In this document: positions 1 to 7,155 of the stretch, piece by piece
Position numbering within the stretch: position 1 is the stretch's first letter
Layout: every line of letters begins with the position of its first letter
NCBI GenBank assembly: GCA_041552055.1
Contig: JBFELO010000106.1
Span: 1-15,308 of the forward strand
Source: JBFELO01 sp041552055
Lineage (GTDB): Bacteria; Acidobacteriota; Thermoanaerobaculia; Thermoanaerobaculales; Sulfomarinibacteraceae
Length of the DNA stretch: 15,308 bases
Reading direction: 5' to 3'
Notes under the pieces: generated by a model
Seen by the model: only the letters and a program-made list of their open reading frames with translations
Told to the model about the DNA's origin: nothing
Database searches by the model: none
Translations under genes and position numbers: made by a program

Positions 1-383
1 GAGGTGACGCCGAACGACACGAAGATCGGATACGGCAGACGCCACGGACGGCCAAGATCGAAGCACAGGCCGACGACGACGAAGAAGTAGCCGAGGAACC
101 CGGTCAGGACCGCCGGTCGGACGACCGGCTTGTACTCCTTCATGCCGAACAGATGCACCGCGGCTGCCGTGACGTAGCCGCCGGCAGCGAGGGCGACTCC
201 CGACAGCACGTCGAAGCCGATCCAGAAACCCCAGGGATTCGTGTGGTCCAGGTTGGTGGTCGCCGCCAGCCCTTTCGTGAACCGGAGGATCGTCAACGGG
301 ATGCCGACCAGGAGGATGATCGCGGCGACCACGTTGAACGGTGTCAGCAGGCGCTTACGCAGGTGAGCCGAGTCTTGGGTCAT
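1..383 (-). CDS. hmcC: HmcC/NrfD-family membrane subunit (cut at window edge)
   Basis: The first 127 codons of a NrfD/HybB-type polytopic membrane protein; the rest lies beyond base 1. Residues 15-35 form a first membrane segment. They are followed by the family signature HTNPWGFWIGFDVLSG (about 47-62), a second segment rich in Ala/Gly/Val, the VVRPAVLTGFLGY stretch and a third segment ending in CFDLGRPWRLPYP. These are hallmarks of the HybB/HmcC branch, whose members form the quinone-facing membrane part of periplasmic oxidoreductase complexes and carry no cofactor of their own. The ATG overlaps the stop of the upstream ferredoxin gene as ATGA. It is preceded by GGAGG seven bases away, so the two are translationally coupled. 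The pairing with an HmcB-like ferredoxin and HmcA supports HmcC over other NrfD proteins. The family is certain; the exact subfamily is inferred from context. Confidence 0.88.
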   Translation of the reverse strand, partial: MTQDSAHLRKRLLTPFNVVAAIILLVGIPLTILRFTKGLAATTNLDHTNPWGFWIGFDVLSGVALAAGGYVTAAAVHLFGMKEYKPVVRPAVLTGFLGYFFVVVGLCFDLGRPWRLPYPIFVSFGVT

Positions 384-1429
384 GGTGCGTCCTCCTGCGG
401 TGGTGGGGCCTGGGCCTCCGCGAGGGCTTTCTTGACGGCGGCAGCGACCGCCTGTTCCTTGGCCTTCTCCGCCCTTTTCGCAGCCGCCTGGAGCTGCTCC
501 GCACCCTTCTGCTCGGCCTCGGCCTTCGCGGAGGCCGCCGCGAGCTCGGCCTCCTGGTGGGCGATCGCCTCCCTGCGCTTGCTGAACGCGTAGAAACCCA
601 GCAGCAGCCCCGGCCACATGGTGAGCACGAGCGGGACCGCCGACAGGAAGCCGGACGTCAGCTCCGGCAGCGGGGTATGGCTGGCGCCGTCGTGCAGGCC
701 GAGCTGCCCCGGCGTCATGCCACCGATCACGAGCCAGCTGGTACCGCCGAAATCGTGCTCCCCGAAGATGTAGTCGACGTACCGGTCGGGATGCTTGGCG
801 ATCCGGTCCCGCGCCACCTGAATCAGCTCTTCCCGTTTACCGTAGCTGATCGCTCCGGTCGGACAGGCGTCGGCACAGGACGGGTTGAGGCCCTCCTTGA
901 TGCGCGGGTAACACATCGTGCACCGCACGACTCTCGGAGTAAAGGCCTCCTCGTACTCGTAGGCGAGTGCGTAGTAGGGGCACGCCATCACGCAGTACCG
1001 ACAACCCACGCACACGTCCGGGTTGTAGAGCACCGGGCCTTCCGGGGTCTTGGTGAACGCCTCGACAAAACAGACCGATGCGCAACACGGCTCGTTGCAG
1101 TGCATGCACTGCTGTTTGCGGTACACGGCGGGCGCGTGGTCGGTGGCGTCCCGGTAGCGGTTCACCACCGTGTAGGCCGCGTCGGTCGTCCGTCGGCAGC
1201 GGTCGAACACGGACGGGTCGTCAACGGGCCCTTCCGGCGGCGGCAGGCCGTTCACCTCCTTGCACGCCACCTCGCACGAGCGGCAGCCAACGCACAGGGT
1301 GGTGTCGTGCAGCAGGCCCATCCGACCGGGATAGCCGGCGAAGTGCCGGACGCCCGAGGCATCAGCGGTGCCAGCCGCGAGGGCCCCGCTCACCGCGCCG
1401 CTGATGAACCCCCTTCTCGAGATACTCAT
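380..1429 (-). CDS. hmcB: HmcB/HybA-like periplasmic 4x[4Fe-4S] ferredoxin subunit, Tat-exported, membrane-anchored
   Basis: A 349-residue electron-transfer subunit. An N-terminal twin-arginine signal (SRRGF at residues 4-8, then an Ala/Gly-rich segment) sends it folded to the periplasm. Four cysteine groups for [4Fe-4S] clusters are visible: C46/C49/C52/C56, C108/C111/C116/C120, C140/C143/C146/C150 and C170/C173/C185/C189, the usual HybA/HmcB/DsrO pattern. A hydrophobic anchor lies at about 258-282. It is followed by a charged Ala/Glu/Lys-rich tail (about 285-349, probably helical and cytoplasmic). I chose ATG at 1429 because the Tat signal starts there, GGGAGG lies just upstream, and it overlaps the hmcA stop by ATGA. 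The open frame continues upstream to 1621, but that part is hmcA in another frame. It should pass electrons between HmcA and the NrfD-like HmcC downstream. HybA or DsrO are related alternatives; the flanking HmcA argues for HmcB. Confidence 0.9.
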   Translation of the reverse strand: MSISRRGFISGAVSGALAAGTADASGVRHFAGYPGRMGLLHDTTLCVGCRSCEVACKEVNGLPPPEGPVDDPSVFDRCRRTTDAAYTVVNRYRDATDHAPAVYRKQQCMHCNEPCCASVCFVEAFTKTPEGPVLYNPDVCVGCRYCVMACPYYALAYEYEEAFTPRVVRCTMCYPRIKEGLNPSCADACPTGAISYGKREELIQVARDRIAKHPDRYVDYIFGEHDFGGTSWLVIGGMTPGQLGLHDGASHTPLPELTSGFLSAVPLVLTMWPGLLLGFYAFSKRREAIAHQEAELAAASAKAEAEQKGAEQLQAAAKRAEKAKEQAVAAAVKKALAEAQAPPPQEDAP

Positions 1430-2934
1430 GATTGAACCTCCCTGGCGGCATGGCAGTCGGTGCAGCCCTGTTTTTCGATACCCATCTCGATGTGGCACCC
1501 CATGCACTGCCGGTGGTACGCCGCCTTGAGCCCGGGCCTGTCGCGCGTGGCATCGGCGACTTCGCTGTGGCAGGAGCGGCACGGCGGGGGCCGCGTCCCG
1601 GCCGGGGTGTGGTGATGGCATCCATCACACATGGTCTCCGTGGCACCGTGGAAGCGGCCGGCCAGCGCACTCTCGGCGATGATCGTGTGGAGCTTCCCGA
1701 CGATCTTCGAGTGGGGCAGCGTCGACGGTTCGTAGCGATCGACGAGACTCTCGATGACCACCTTCTCGGGGAACTCGTCCGAGGTTGCCGGGAGTGCTTC
1801 GAGCGTCACCCTCTCGAGGGTTGGCGGTGGGCCGTCCGTGGGCAGGGCCGCGACGTGAGGGCCGCTGTGACACACAGCGCATGCACGCTCACTCGGGGGG
1901 TGGTCGAGTGCACGATGGCAGCCACCACAATTCCTGGCCTCGGCGGTTATGGCATGGCATCCGACACAGCTGTGCTCGGCCGACGCCAGGTGGTACGCCT
2001 GCGCCATCGTGATGCCGGCCCCCTCCTCTGATCCCAGTACGGTGTGGCAGTCTGTACACGGCTTGAGTGTCTTGTGGTGGCAGGTGGAGCACGAGGTGGT
2101 GCGCGGTTCGTGGGACTGGTGGTAGAAGGGCACCGCGGCCGACTTCGCATCGGCGGCCGCGATCCAGGCGGTGTCTGGTTGCCCGCGAACCAGTCGTGGC
2201 ACCTCTTCCATCTGCTCGATCGCGAGCTGGTGATCGAGGTCGTGGCAGCCCACGCACAGCACCGGGCCCGCCTCGAGATCTTTGCCGGCTCTGTCCAAGT
2301 GACAGGAGACGCACGCGCGATGTGACGCGTTTGCCAGCGAGAGCTTGCGCTCGTCGTCGTGGTCACCGTGGCACGAGGCGCAGCCCTCCTCCTTGCCCTT
2401 CTCGTACTTCAGCTTCTTCTCTGCCTCGTCGTAGACGTGGTGACAGTTCTCGCACTTGTCTTCGAACGCCTTTGAGTGGCGGCCGTGCAACGAGTAGTCG
2501 AACCACATGGGCGACCTCTCCGACACCCCGGGCTCGCGCCTGACGTGACACTCACCACAGGTGACCGGACCGCCGGCCAACTCCGCTGCCGCCCGCTCCT
2601 TGTGACAGCCCATACAGGCGTTGTGGTAGGCGTCGATGAGGTTATCTCGATCCTCGGCCCCAACCGTCGCGGACAGTGACGTGACCAGCCCACCCTCGTC
2701 GATCGTGTGACACGCCGTGCACCCCTCCTCCTCGATCGCCTTGGAGTGCTCCGCGTGGTTGAACTCGACCGCCGGCCGCTCCGGAACACCCATATCCTCG
2801 GTGAAATGCATCACGACGGTCGCCGGCGCGATAGTTCTCTGACTGGTCTCCTCACCGGCCACCGCGGGCGTGAGCGCGGCGGCCGCGACGAGGATCAGGC
2901 CGAGACCCGGGAACGCGCACTTGCTGCGAATCAT
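1426..2934 (-). CDS. hmcA: HmcA-like 16-haem cytochrome c (high-molecular-mass cytochrome)
   Basis: A 502-residue exported multihaem cytochrome. A Sec signal peptide occupies residues 1-27 (hydrophobic core GLILVAAAAL, probable cleavage after AVA). I count 16 CXXCH motifs at residues 72, 107, 126, 161, 185, 208, 227, 282, 293, 323, 336, 352, 436, 452, 477 and 491. They fall into groups of 3, 4, 4, 1 and 4. That fits the known HmcA plan of tandem cytochrome c3-like domains, one of them with only three haems, plus one isolated haem. Desulfovibrio HmcA also has 16 haems and is only slightly longer. Many extra histidines (for example HAEHS, HGRHS, HQSHE) can supply second axial ligands. HmcA stores and passes electrons from periplasmic hydrogenases or type I c3 to its membrane partners. 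The start has GAGGGG about ten bases upstream, within the end of tmcB, with a 14-base gap. The next gene overlaps by ATGA. Confidence 0.95.
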   Translation of the reverse strand: MIRSKCAFPGLGLILVAAAALTPAVAGEETSQRTIAPATVVMHFTEDMGVPERPAVEFNHAEHSKAIEEEGCTACHTIDEGGLVTSLSATVGAEDRDNLIDAYHNACMGCHKERAAAELAGGPVTCGECHVRREPGVSERSPMWFDYSLHGRHSKAFEDKCENCHHVYDEAEKKLKYEKGKEEGCASCHGDHDDERKLSLANASHRACVSCHLDRAGKDLEAGPVLCVGCHDLDHQLAIEQMEEVPRLVRGQPDTAWIAAADAKSAAVPFYHQSHEPRTTSCSTCHHKTLKPCTDCHTVLGSEEGAGITMAQAYHLASAEHSCVGCHAITAEARNCGGCHRALDHPPSERACAVCHSGPHVAALPTDGPPPTLERVTLEALPATSDEFPEKVVIESLVDRYEPSTLPHSKIVGKLHTIIAESALAGRFHGATETMCDGCHHHTPAGTRPPPCRSCHSEVADATRDRPGLKAAYHRQCMGCHIEMGIEKQGCTDCHAAREVQS

Positions 2935-2948
2935 GGCTCAATCACCCC

Positions 2949-4268
2949 TCACGCCTCCGGCATGTCGATGGTCTTGACGAGCAGTTCGCTGATGAACGAG
3001 ACATGAGCACCGAGCTTGTAGAACCCGATGATGTCCTCGATGCCGCTGTGGCAGTTGTGGCAGGGCGTGATCACGATGTGCGCACCGGTCTCCGAGATCT
3101 GCTCCGCTTTGACCCGGTTGCTCTTCATGCGCGACCTCTTCCAGGGAGGCCCGCAGTTGATCAGTCCGCCGCCGGCCTGACAGCAGTAGTTGTGCTCGTA
3201 ACGGGGGTCCATGTCCCTGAAGTCTTCGCAGATGGCGTTCACGACGTAGCGGAGCTTGTCGTGCAGGCCGCGGCCACGGACGATGTTGCACGGGTCCTGC
3301 ACCGTGACCGGTTCTTCGATCTTGCGCGCGATGTTGATGCGCCCCGATTTGAGGATCTCGTAGTAGTACTCCACCGCGTGCACCATGGGGATCGGCGGCT
3401 TGGTCCAGCCCAACCACCTCGGTCCGTCGTAGACCGCGCCGCGGTAGGCGTGACCGCATTCACCCATCACCACCCGCTTGACCTTGAGCTGCGTCGCTCG
3501 ATCCCAGTGCAGCCGCTCGACACGACCCATGGTCTCGAAGTCGCCCGAGTACATCGCCATGTTGGAGTTGTCCCAGCCATCGGTCGACGGCATGGTCCAG
3601 TCGGCTCCGGCCACGTTGAAGATGATCGCCATGTTGGCGATGAGCTGGGCCAGGATCTTGGGCTCGGGCCCGATCACCGAGTACATGATGTCGGCGCCCT
3701 CCTTGTCGAGCGGGATGCGCGTCCCTGCCAGCTCGACCTGGGCGTCCTCCTCCTGCCACATGAGGGTGTCGATCCAGTCGTCCTGCTGCACCCACATCTG
3801 GTTCATGGTGACCGCGTGGCTGTTGGTCGTGTCCTGCAAGTACTGCGGCACGACCCCGAGCAGGTTGAGGATCCGGCGCACCGTCATGATCAGGTAGGAG
3901 ATGTCGATGCCGAACGGGCAGTACATGCTGCAGCGGCGACAGGCGCCGCAGTCGATGAAGGCGATGCGTGCCGCGTTGTGCAGGAACTCGCCGTCCACCT
4001 CGCCCTTGCGCTTCACCATCTCCCACAGGGTGTCCTTGACCTTGGCCACCGGCGCGTAGTCCGGATCGCCGTCGCGCGACACGTAGCTCTGGCACGCCTC
4101 CGCGCACAGGCCACAGTGCACGCAGGTCTCCAGGTACATCTGCAGGCGCGCCGCGCACTCCTCGGTGAGCACTTTGTTGATCACGTGCTCGATCCGCTCC
4201 GGTGTGAGCTTGGCGATGTTCTCGTCGACACCCGGATCGACCACCTGGATATCTTCAAGGTCGGCCAT
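2949..4268 (-). CDS. tmcB: TmcB/HmcF-like CCG-domain iron-sulfur protein
   Basis: A 439-residue cytoplasmic protein of the HdrD/DsrK/GlpC superfamily. Two ferredoxin-type groups, C49/C52/C55/C59 and C107/C110/C113/C117, should hold two [4Fe-4S] clusters. The C-terminal half has the CCG-type layout: GECGH (C271), DPC (C327), NYCCQAGGG (C362, C363) and CHNC (C403, C406). In heterodisulfide reductase this type of site binds the catalytic cluster. Here the glycine after the double cysteine is Gln, a variation to note rather than a disabling loss, since all cysteines remain. No membrane segments are seen, so it should dock on the cytochrome b encoded just upstream. I prefer ATG at 4268 (GAGGA nine bases upstream) over ATG at 4286, which has no good ribosome site. 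TmcB and HmcF are homologous; the adjacent tmcD and tmcC favour the Tmc name. Confidence 0.88.
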   Translation of the reverse strand: MADLEDIQVVDPGVDENIAKLTPERIEHVINKVLTEECAARLQMYLETCVHCGLCAEACQSYVSRDGDPDYAPVAKVKDTLWEMVKRKGEVDGEFLHNAARIAFIDCGACRRCSMYCPFGIDISYLIMTVRRILNLLGVVPQYLQDTTNSHAVTMNQMWVQQDDWIDTLMWQEEDAQVELAGTRIPLDKEGADIMYSVIGPEPKILAQLIANMAIIFNVAGADWTMPSTDGWDNSNMAMYSGDFETMGRVERLHWDRATQLKVKRVVMGECGHAYRGAVYDGPRWLGWTKPPIPMVHAVEYYYEILKSGRINIARKIEEPVTVQDPCNIVRGRGLHDKLRYVVNAICEDFRDMDPRYEHNYCCQAGGGLINCGPPWKRSRMKSNRVKAEQISETGAHIVITPCHNCHSGIEDIIGFYKLGAHVSFISELLVKTIDMPEA

Positions 4269-4320
4269 GTTGGATATTCCTCGCATAAGCCCATCGGATT
4301 TGACTGGCGAATCGGAACTG

Positions 4321-4437
4321 CCCGTCTCCGTGCCCGTCTCCGTCTCCGATCACCCCCGTTGCACCAGGGCATTGTTCGGGTACGGATACGGAGACGGGCA
4401 CGGAAACGGCAACGGGACCTTTGAAAGCGATTCCTGG
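4321..4437. repeat. Palindromic intergenic repeat, family A copy 1
   Basis: This element lies in the 186-base gap between tmcC and tmcB. Bases 4322-4348 pair with 4383-4409 with two mismatches, including a perfect 17-bp stem (4327-4343 with 4388-4404), around a loop of about 35 bases. The arms consist of short near-repeats of the type CCGTCTCCGT / ACGGAGACGG. The right side continues with ACGGAAACGGCAACGGG and ends in TGAAAGCGATTCCTGG. The 19-base string CGGATACGGAGACGGGCAC (4383-4401) recurs exactly at 12608-12626. Because it sits inside an operon it would form a hairpin in the mRNA and could modulate downstream expression or stability. No T-run follows, so a classical terminator is unlikely. 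Confidence 0.8.
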
Positions 4438-4454
4438 ACACAGGCGCACGGCGC

Positions 4455-5102
4455 TCACCAATCCCTGGCGTGGCGGACGGCACCGAACTCGCTGCCCATG
4501 TACGACCGTGTGATCGCGAACCAGATCATGTGCACCAGACGGGTCCACGGGATCAGCAGCAGGCAGAGGGCTCCGGAAACGATGTGCGCGATGAGCATCG
4601 GCTTGTACGGCAGCCACTGCTGGTGGGCGATGAATCCGGTCGCGAACGGTGCGAGCACGATCAACGCGAGCACGAAATCCGACGGATAACTCACATTGCG
4701 CACCTCGGGTCGGATCAGCCGCCTCACGATGAAGAACACGCAGGCGGAGATCACGACCAGGGTCATCACGTCAGTGGCCTTCTCAGGCAAGCTCCACCAC
4801 CGGATGCCCCACGACTCCTGCCACAAGACGGCATGCCCCATGGCGAACAGCGGGGTGGCCAGGGCGCAGATATGGAACGCGTACGACACCAGGGTGTACA
4901 AGGGCCGCCTTCTCATGTTGGCACCACCGAACGGAACAACCCAGTGCACCAGAGACCGCAGGCCGTATTTGGCATCCCAGGTGGGGATGACGGTCCGCTC
5001 CTTGACGGCGAGCCGCGCCATCGTGACCACGCGGTACAGGACGCCGCCGAAAAGCCCGATGAAGGCGATCCACACCAGCGGCCCGCGCACGAACTCGTAC
5101 AT
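4455..5102 (-). CDS. tmcC: TmcC/HmcE-like membrane cytochrome b (NarI family)
   Basis: A 215-residue integral membrane protein with five hydrophobic segments at about 4-26, 67-90, 109-127, 141-160 and 168-190. Histidines H77 and H90 in the second segment, and H173 and H191 in and just after the last, are spaced like the ligands of the two b haems in nitrate reductase gamma (NarI) proteins. Length and topology match HmcE and TmcC, which link the CCG protein to the membrane quinone pool and to the periplasmic cytochrome. The tmcD stop (TGA, 5107-5105) lies two bases before the ATG. GAGGGA stands six bases upstream of that ATG, so I prefer it to the in-frame GTG at 5108. It belongs to the same operon as tmcB, although a 186-base repeat-bearing gap separates them. 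Confidence 0.87.
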   Translation of the reverse strand: MYEFVRGPLVWIAFIGLFGGVLYRVVTMARLAVKERTVIPTWDAKYGLRSLVHWVVPFGGANMRRRPLYTLVSYAFHICALATPLFAMGHAVLWQESWGIRWWSLPEKATDVMTLVVISACVFFIVRRLIRPEVRNVSYPSDFVLALIVLAPFATGFIAHQQWLPYKPMLIAHIVSGALCLLLIPWTRLVHMIWFAITRSYMGSEFGAVRHARDW

Positions 5103-5104
5103 GC

Positions 5105-6385
5105 TCACTCCCTCGCTCGACCGGGGAAGGCGTCACCCATCGGTACGACCTGGCGGTAGTAGGTTCCGCCCTCGACGGCGCGAAGGAGCACTCGCGTCCC
5201 GTCGGGGCTGACAACCGGCTCCCACAGCGCGTCGAACCACGGGCTCCAGATCGTGCCGTCGAGCGCGATGGCGAACCGTCCGTCACGTTCGACCTTGGCC
5301 AGCACCCTGTCACTCTCCGGGGTGAACACGGGATCCCACACCATGTCGAACTGGCTATGCCACACCGTGCCGTCGACCGCGATGGTCCACCGGCCACCAC
5401 TCCTCACGGCCGCCGCGACCCGCCGACCGTCGGGGGAGAACACCGGCGGCACCACCAGATCATCGAACTCCACTTTCCAGGGCAGGTCGTCCACGACGAC
5501 GGTCCACCTCCCGAAGCTCGTCGCCGCGACGGCGGCTATCCGCCCGCCATCCGGACTCAGGCGTTGGTTCCACAGCTGCAGGAAGCGACCGTTCCAGATG
5601 GGGCTGCCATTCTCGGCGATCGTCCAGGAGCCCCCCGTCCGGACGGGGGCAACCACCAAGCCGTTGGTAGGACGGTAGAGCGGCTCCCAGACGCAGCCGA
5701 AGCGCTCCTCCCACGGGACCGAGTCCTCGGCCAGGGTGTACTCGCAGATGTCCAGTCTGACTTCGGCGGCCACATGACGGTTGTCCGGGCTGATCACCGG
5801 CGCGTAGACGTTGACGAATTTTCGCGGCCACGGTTCACCGTTGACCGCGATGCTCCAGGTCCCCTCCATGAAACCGAAGATGTCGCCCTCGGCCAGGGGC
5901 TCGACCTGTACGGCGGCCGCGATCTGGCTGCCGTCGTCGCTGACGGCCAGAGCTCGAGATGAGTGGAACCTGCTCTCCCACGGCTCGCCGTTGACCGCGA
6001 CGGTGTACTCCATGTTGTCCTTGATTTGAACCGCGATCACGCTACCGTCGCCGCTGAAGGTGGTGTTCCACGCGAACTCCCAGCTCTGCGGCCAGAGCTC
6101 GCCGTCCACGGCCACCGTCCACTCGTCATCGACCCTCACCAGGGCCGTGAGTCGACCATCGGGAGCGAACACCAGGTGCCAGGCCTTCTCGAACTCGCCC
6201 TCCCACGGCTGACCGCTACTCCACACCCTGAAGGAGCCTGCATCCGTCACGACGGGGGCGGCAATCGTCTCTCCGTCGGGGCTCACGGCGAACTCGTGCA
6301 CGGCGGCGTGGCGCTGCCGCACATCGTCGAGATCACCGATCGGCCGCCTCTCCGCCTGCCAGTTCCAACTCCCGGCGTCGCCCAT
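5105..6385 (-). CDS. tmcD: TmcD-like tryptophan-rich beta-propeller protein
   Basis: A 426-residue soluble protein without signal peptide or membrane segment. It is built from about nine copies of a roughly 40-residue unit of the form [W/Y/F]TVAVDGxPW...F...WxPVFSPDGxxVAAxV. The units start near residues 52, 89, 127, 177, 216, 254, 294, 333 and 371. Half a unit at the N-terminus (VHEFAVSPDGE) and the other half at the C-terminus (TYYRQVVPMGD) could close the ring, as in WD40/PD40 propellers. TmcD of Desulfovibrio is described as a cytoplasmic tryptophan-rich subunit of the Tmc complex, and its place before tmcC and tmcB supports this call. Its biochemical role is not established; a docking or scaffold function is inference. 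I chose ATG at 6385 because GGGTGGA lies just upstream. An in-frame start at 6451 would add a low-complexity Gly/Arg leader. Confidence 0.8.
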   Translation of the reverse strand: MGDAGSWNWQAERRPIGDLDDVRQRHAAVHEFAVSPDGETIAAPVVTDAGSFRVWSSGQPWEGEFEKAWHLVFAPDGRLTALVRVDDEWTVAVDGELWPQSWEFAWNTTFSGDGSVIAVQIKDNMEYTVAVNGEPWESRFHSSRALAVSDDGSQIAAAVQVEPLAEGDIFGFMEGTWSIAVNGEPWPRKFVNVYAPVISPDNRHVAAEVRLDICEYTLAEDSVPWEERFGCVWEPLYRPTNGLVVAPVRTGGSWTIAENGSPIWNGRFLQLWNQRLSPDGGRIAAVAATSFGRWTVVVDDLPWKVEFDDLVVPPVFSPDGRRVAAAVRSGGRWTIAVDGTVWHSQFDMVWDPVFTPESDRVLAKVERDGRFAIALDGTIWSPWFDALWEPVVSPDGTRVLLRAVEGGTYYRQVVPMGDAFPGRARE

Positions 6386-6492
6386 CAATCCACCCCCATC
6401 GAACTCGCGGCCGCGGTCACATCCCCGCACGCTACGGCCCTCGCTGCCCACACCGACTGCAACGGCCGTGCCACGCGAGGAGACCGCCAGGC

Positions 6493-6507
6493 ATCACTTC
6501 AAGTGAT
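6493..6507. promoter_or_regulatory. 15-base palindrome upstream of tmcD, possible operator
   Basis: ATCACTT-C-AAGTGAT is a perfect 7-base inverted repeat around one central base, in the AT-richest part of the spacer and 108 bases before the tmcD start. The one-base centre rules out a useful RNA hairpin, so a site for a dimeric repressor or activator is the better reading. I could not fix a convincing -35/-10 pair beside it. The regulator is unknown. Confidence 0.35.
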
Positions 6508-6797
6508 TTGTTTTGAATACGTTGCTTGCATGTTGTGATTGCTCAAGGACGCAATAATCGCACATTGCAATGACAGGGCCATTCTTGGTGTCGCAGAGTG
6601 CGATGCTGACCGGCGCAATCGGCGAGTCCACGGGCTGAGATCCGGCGTTCGGGGTCAGTGGGTTGGGGGGGTGGCCGGTGCCTGCGGCACCTGGGGGTGA
6701 GGGGATGAGGGAAGTGAACTGGATACCTCCGCGACTGCGAGGCCTTGAATCAGGTCTCAGATGGTCGAAGCGAACGCCAGTCCGATGACAGCGCCCC

Positions 6798-7044
6798 GTG
6801 CGGGGTGCCGTCCTCTTGCCTTGTGCGGGGTGCCGTCTTTCACAATGTTGGGACCACCGCGGCCACGGCGGGGCGGCTTTTCGGGTTCCAACATTGTGAC
6901 AGGGGGCACCCACGGGGAGCGCGAAGGGGAGGGGGCGCGTGGCAGGTTCGTCGATCTACCCGAACGAGAGGCCGCCCGGTCCCAACATCGTCTAAGGGGG
7001 CAACCGCGGGGAGCGCGTCGGGGAGAGGGCGCGTCGAAGGTCCG
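6798..7044. repeat. Composite inverted and direct repeat element (REP/BIME-like)
   Basis: Three nested patterns are visible. GTGCGGGGTGCCGTC occurs twice in direct order (6798-6812 and 6823-6837). Bases 6830-6855 and 6884-6909 are inverted copies matching at 22 of 26 positions, with a perfect 12-bp core TCACAATGTTGG / CCAACATTGTGA and a 28-base spacer. Bases 6886-6950 and 6980-7044 are direct copies without gaps, matching at 52 of 65 positions. The layout resembles degenerate REP/BIME elements mobilised by REP-associated tyrosine transposases, but no transposase gene is present here. Confidence 0.7.
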
Positions 7045-7077
7045 AAAGCGTCGCGATACCAGACTGGGTCGCGTGGC

Positions 7078-7155
7078 GCGATGGCGACGACGACGAAGAG
7101 CATCCGGGCGGGTGGGGGTGCTCCTTGCTCCTTGCTCCGTACGGGTGGGCGGGGC
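7078..7155 (+). repeat. Dispersed intergenic repeat, family B copy 1
   Basis: Starting with GCGATGGCGACGACGACGAA, then GAGCAT, a CCGGGCGGGTGGGGGTG block, the tandem CTCCTTG words and GTGGGCGGGG. The reverse complement of 15027-15117 shows the same blocks in the same order, so the two are inverted copies about 8 kb apart. It lies just past the stop of the DsrK-like gene. Confidence 0.65.

Noticed and set aside
341..1435. Long plus-strand open frame opposite hmcB
   Set aside because: Its translation is Arg/His/Val-rich with no domain; the minus strand encodes an obvious Tat ferredoxin. High G+C gives long antisense frames.
3003..4424. 473-codon plus-strand open frame opposite tmcB
   Set aside because: Composition (His/Val/Asp-rich, no domains) is that of an antisense shadow; the minus strand carries a CCG-domain protein with all ligands.
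6533..6546. TTGTGATTGCTCAA as a possible FNR/CRP-type site
   Set aside because: Only about seven of ten conserved FNR positions match and the halves are not symmetric; too weak to list.
6838..7044. Repeats considered as a CRISPR array
   Set aside because: Only two or three diverged copies, no regular spacer length and no cas genes.
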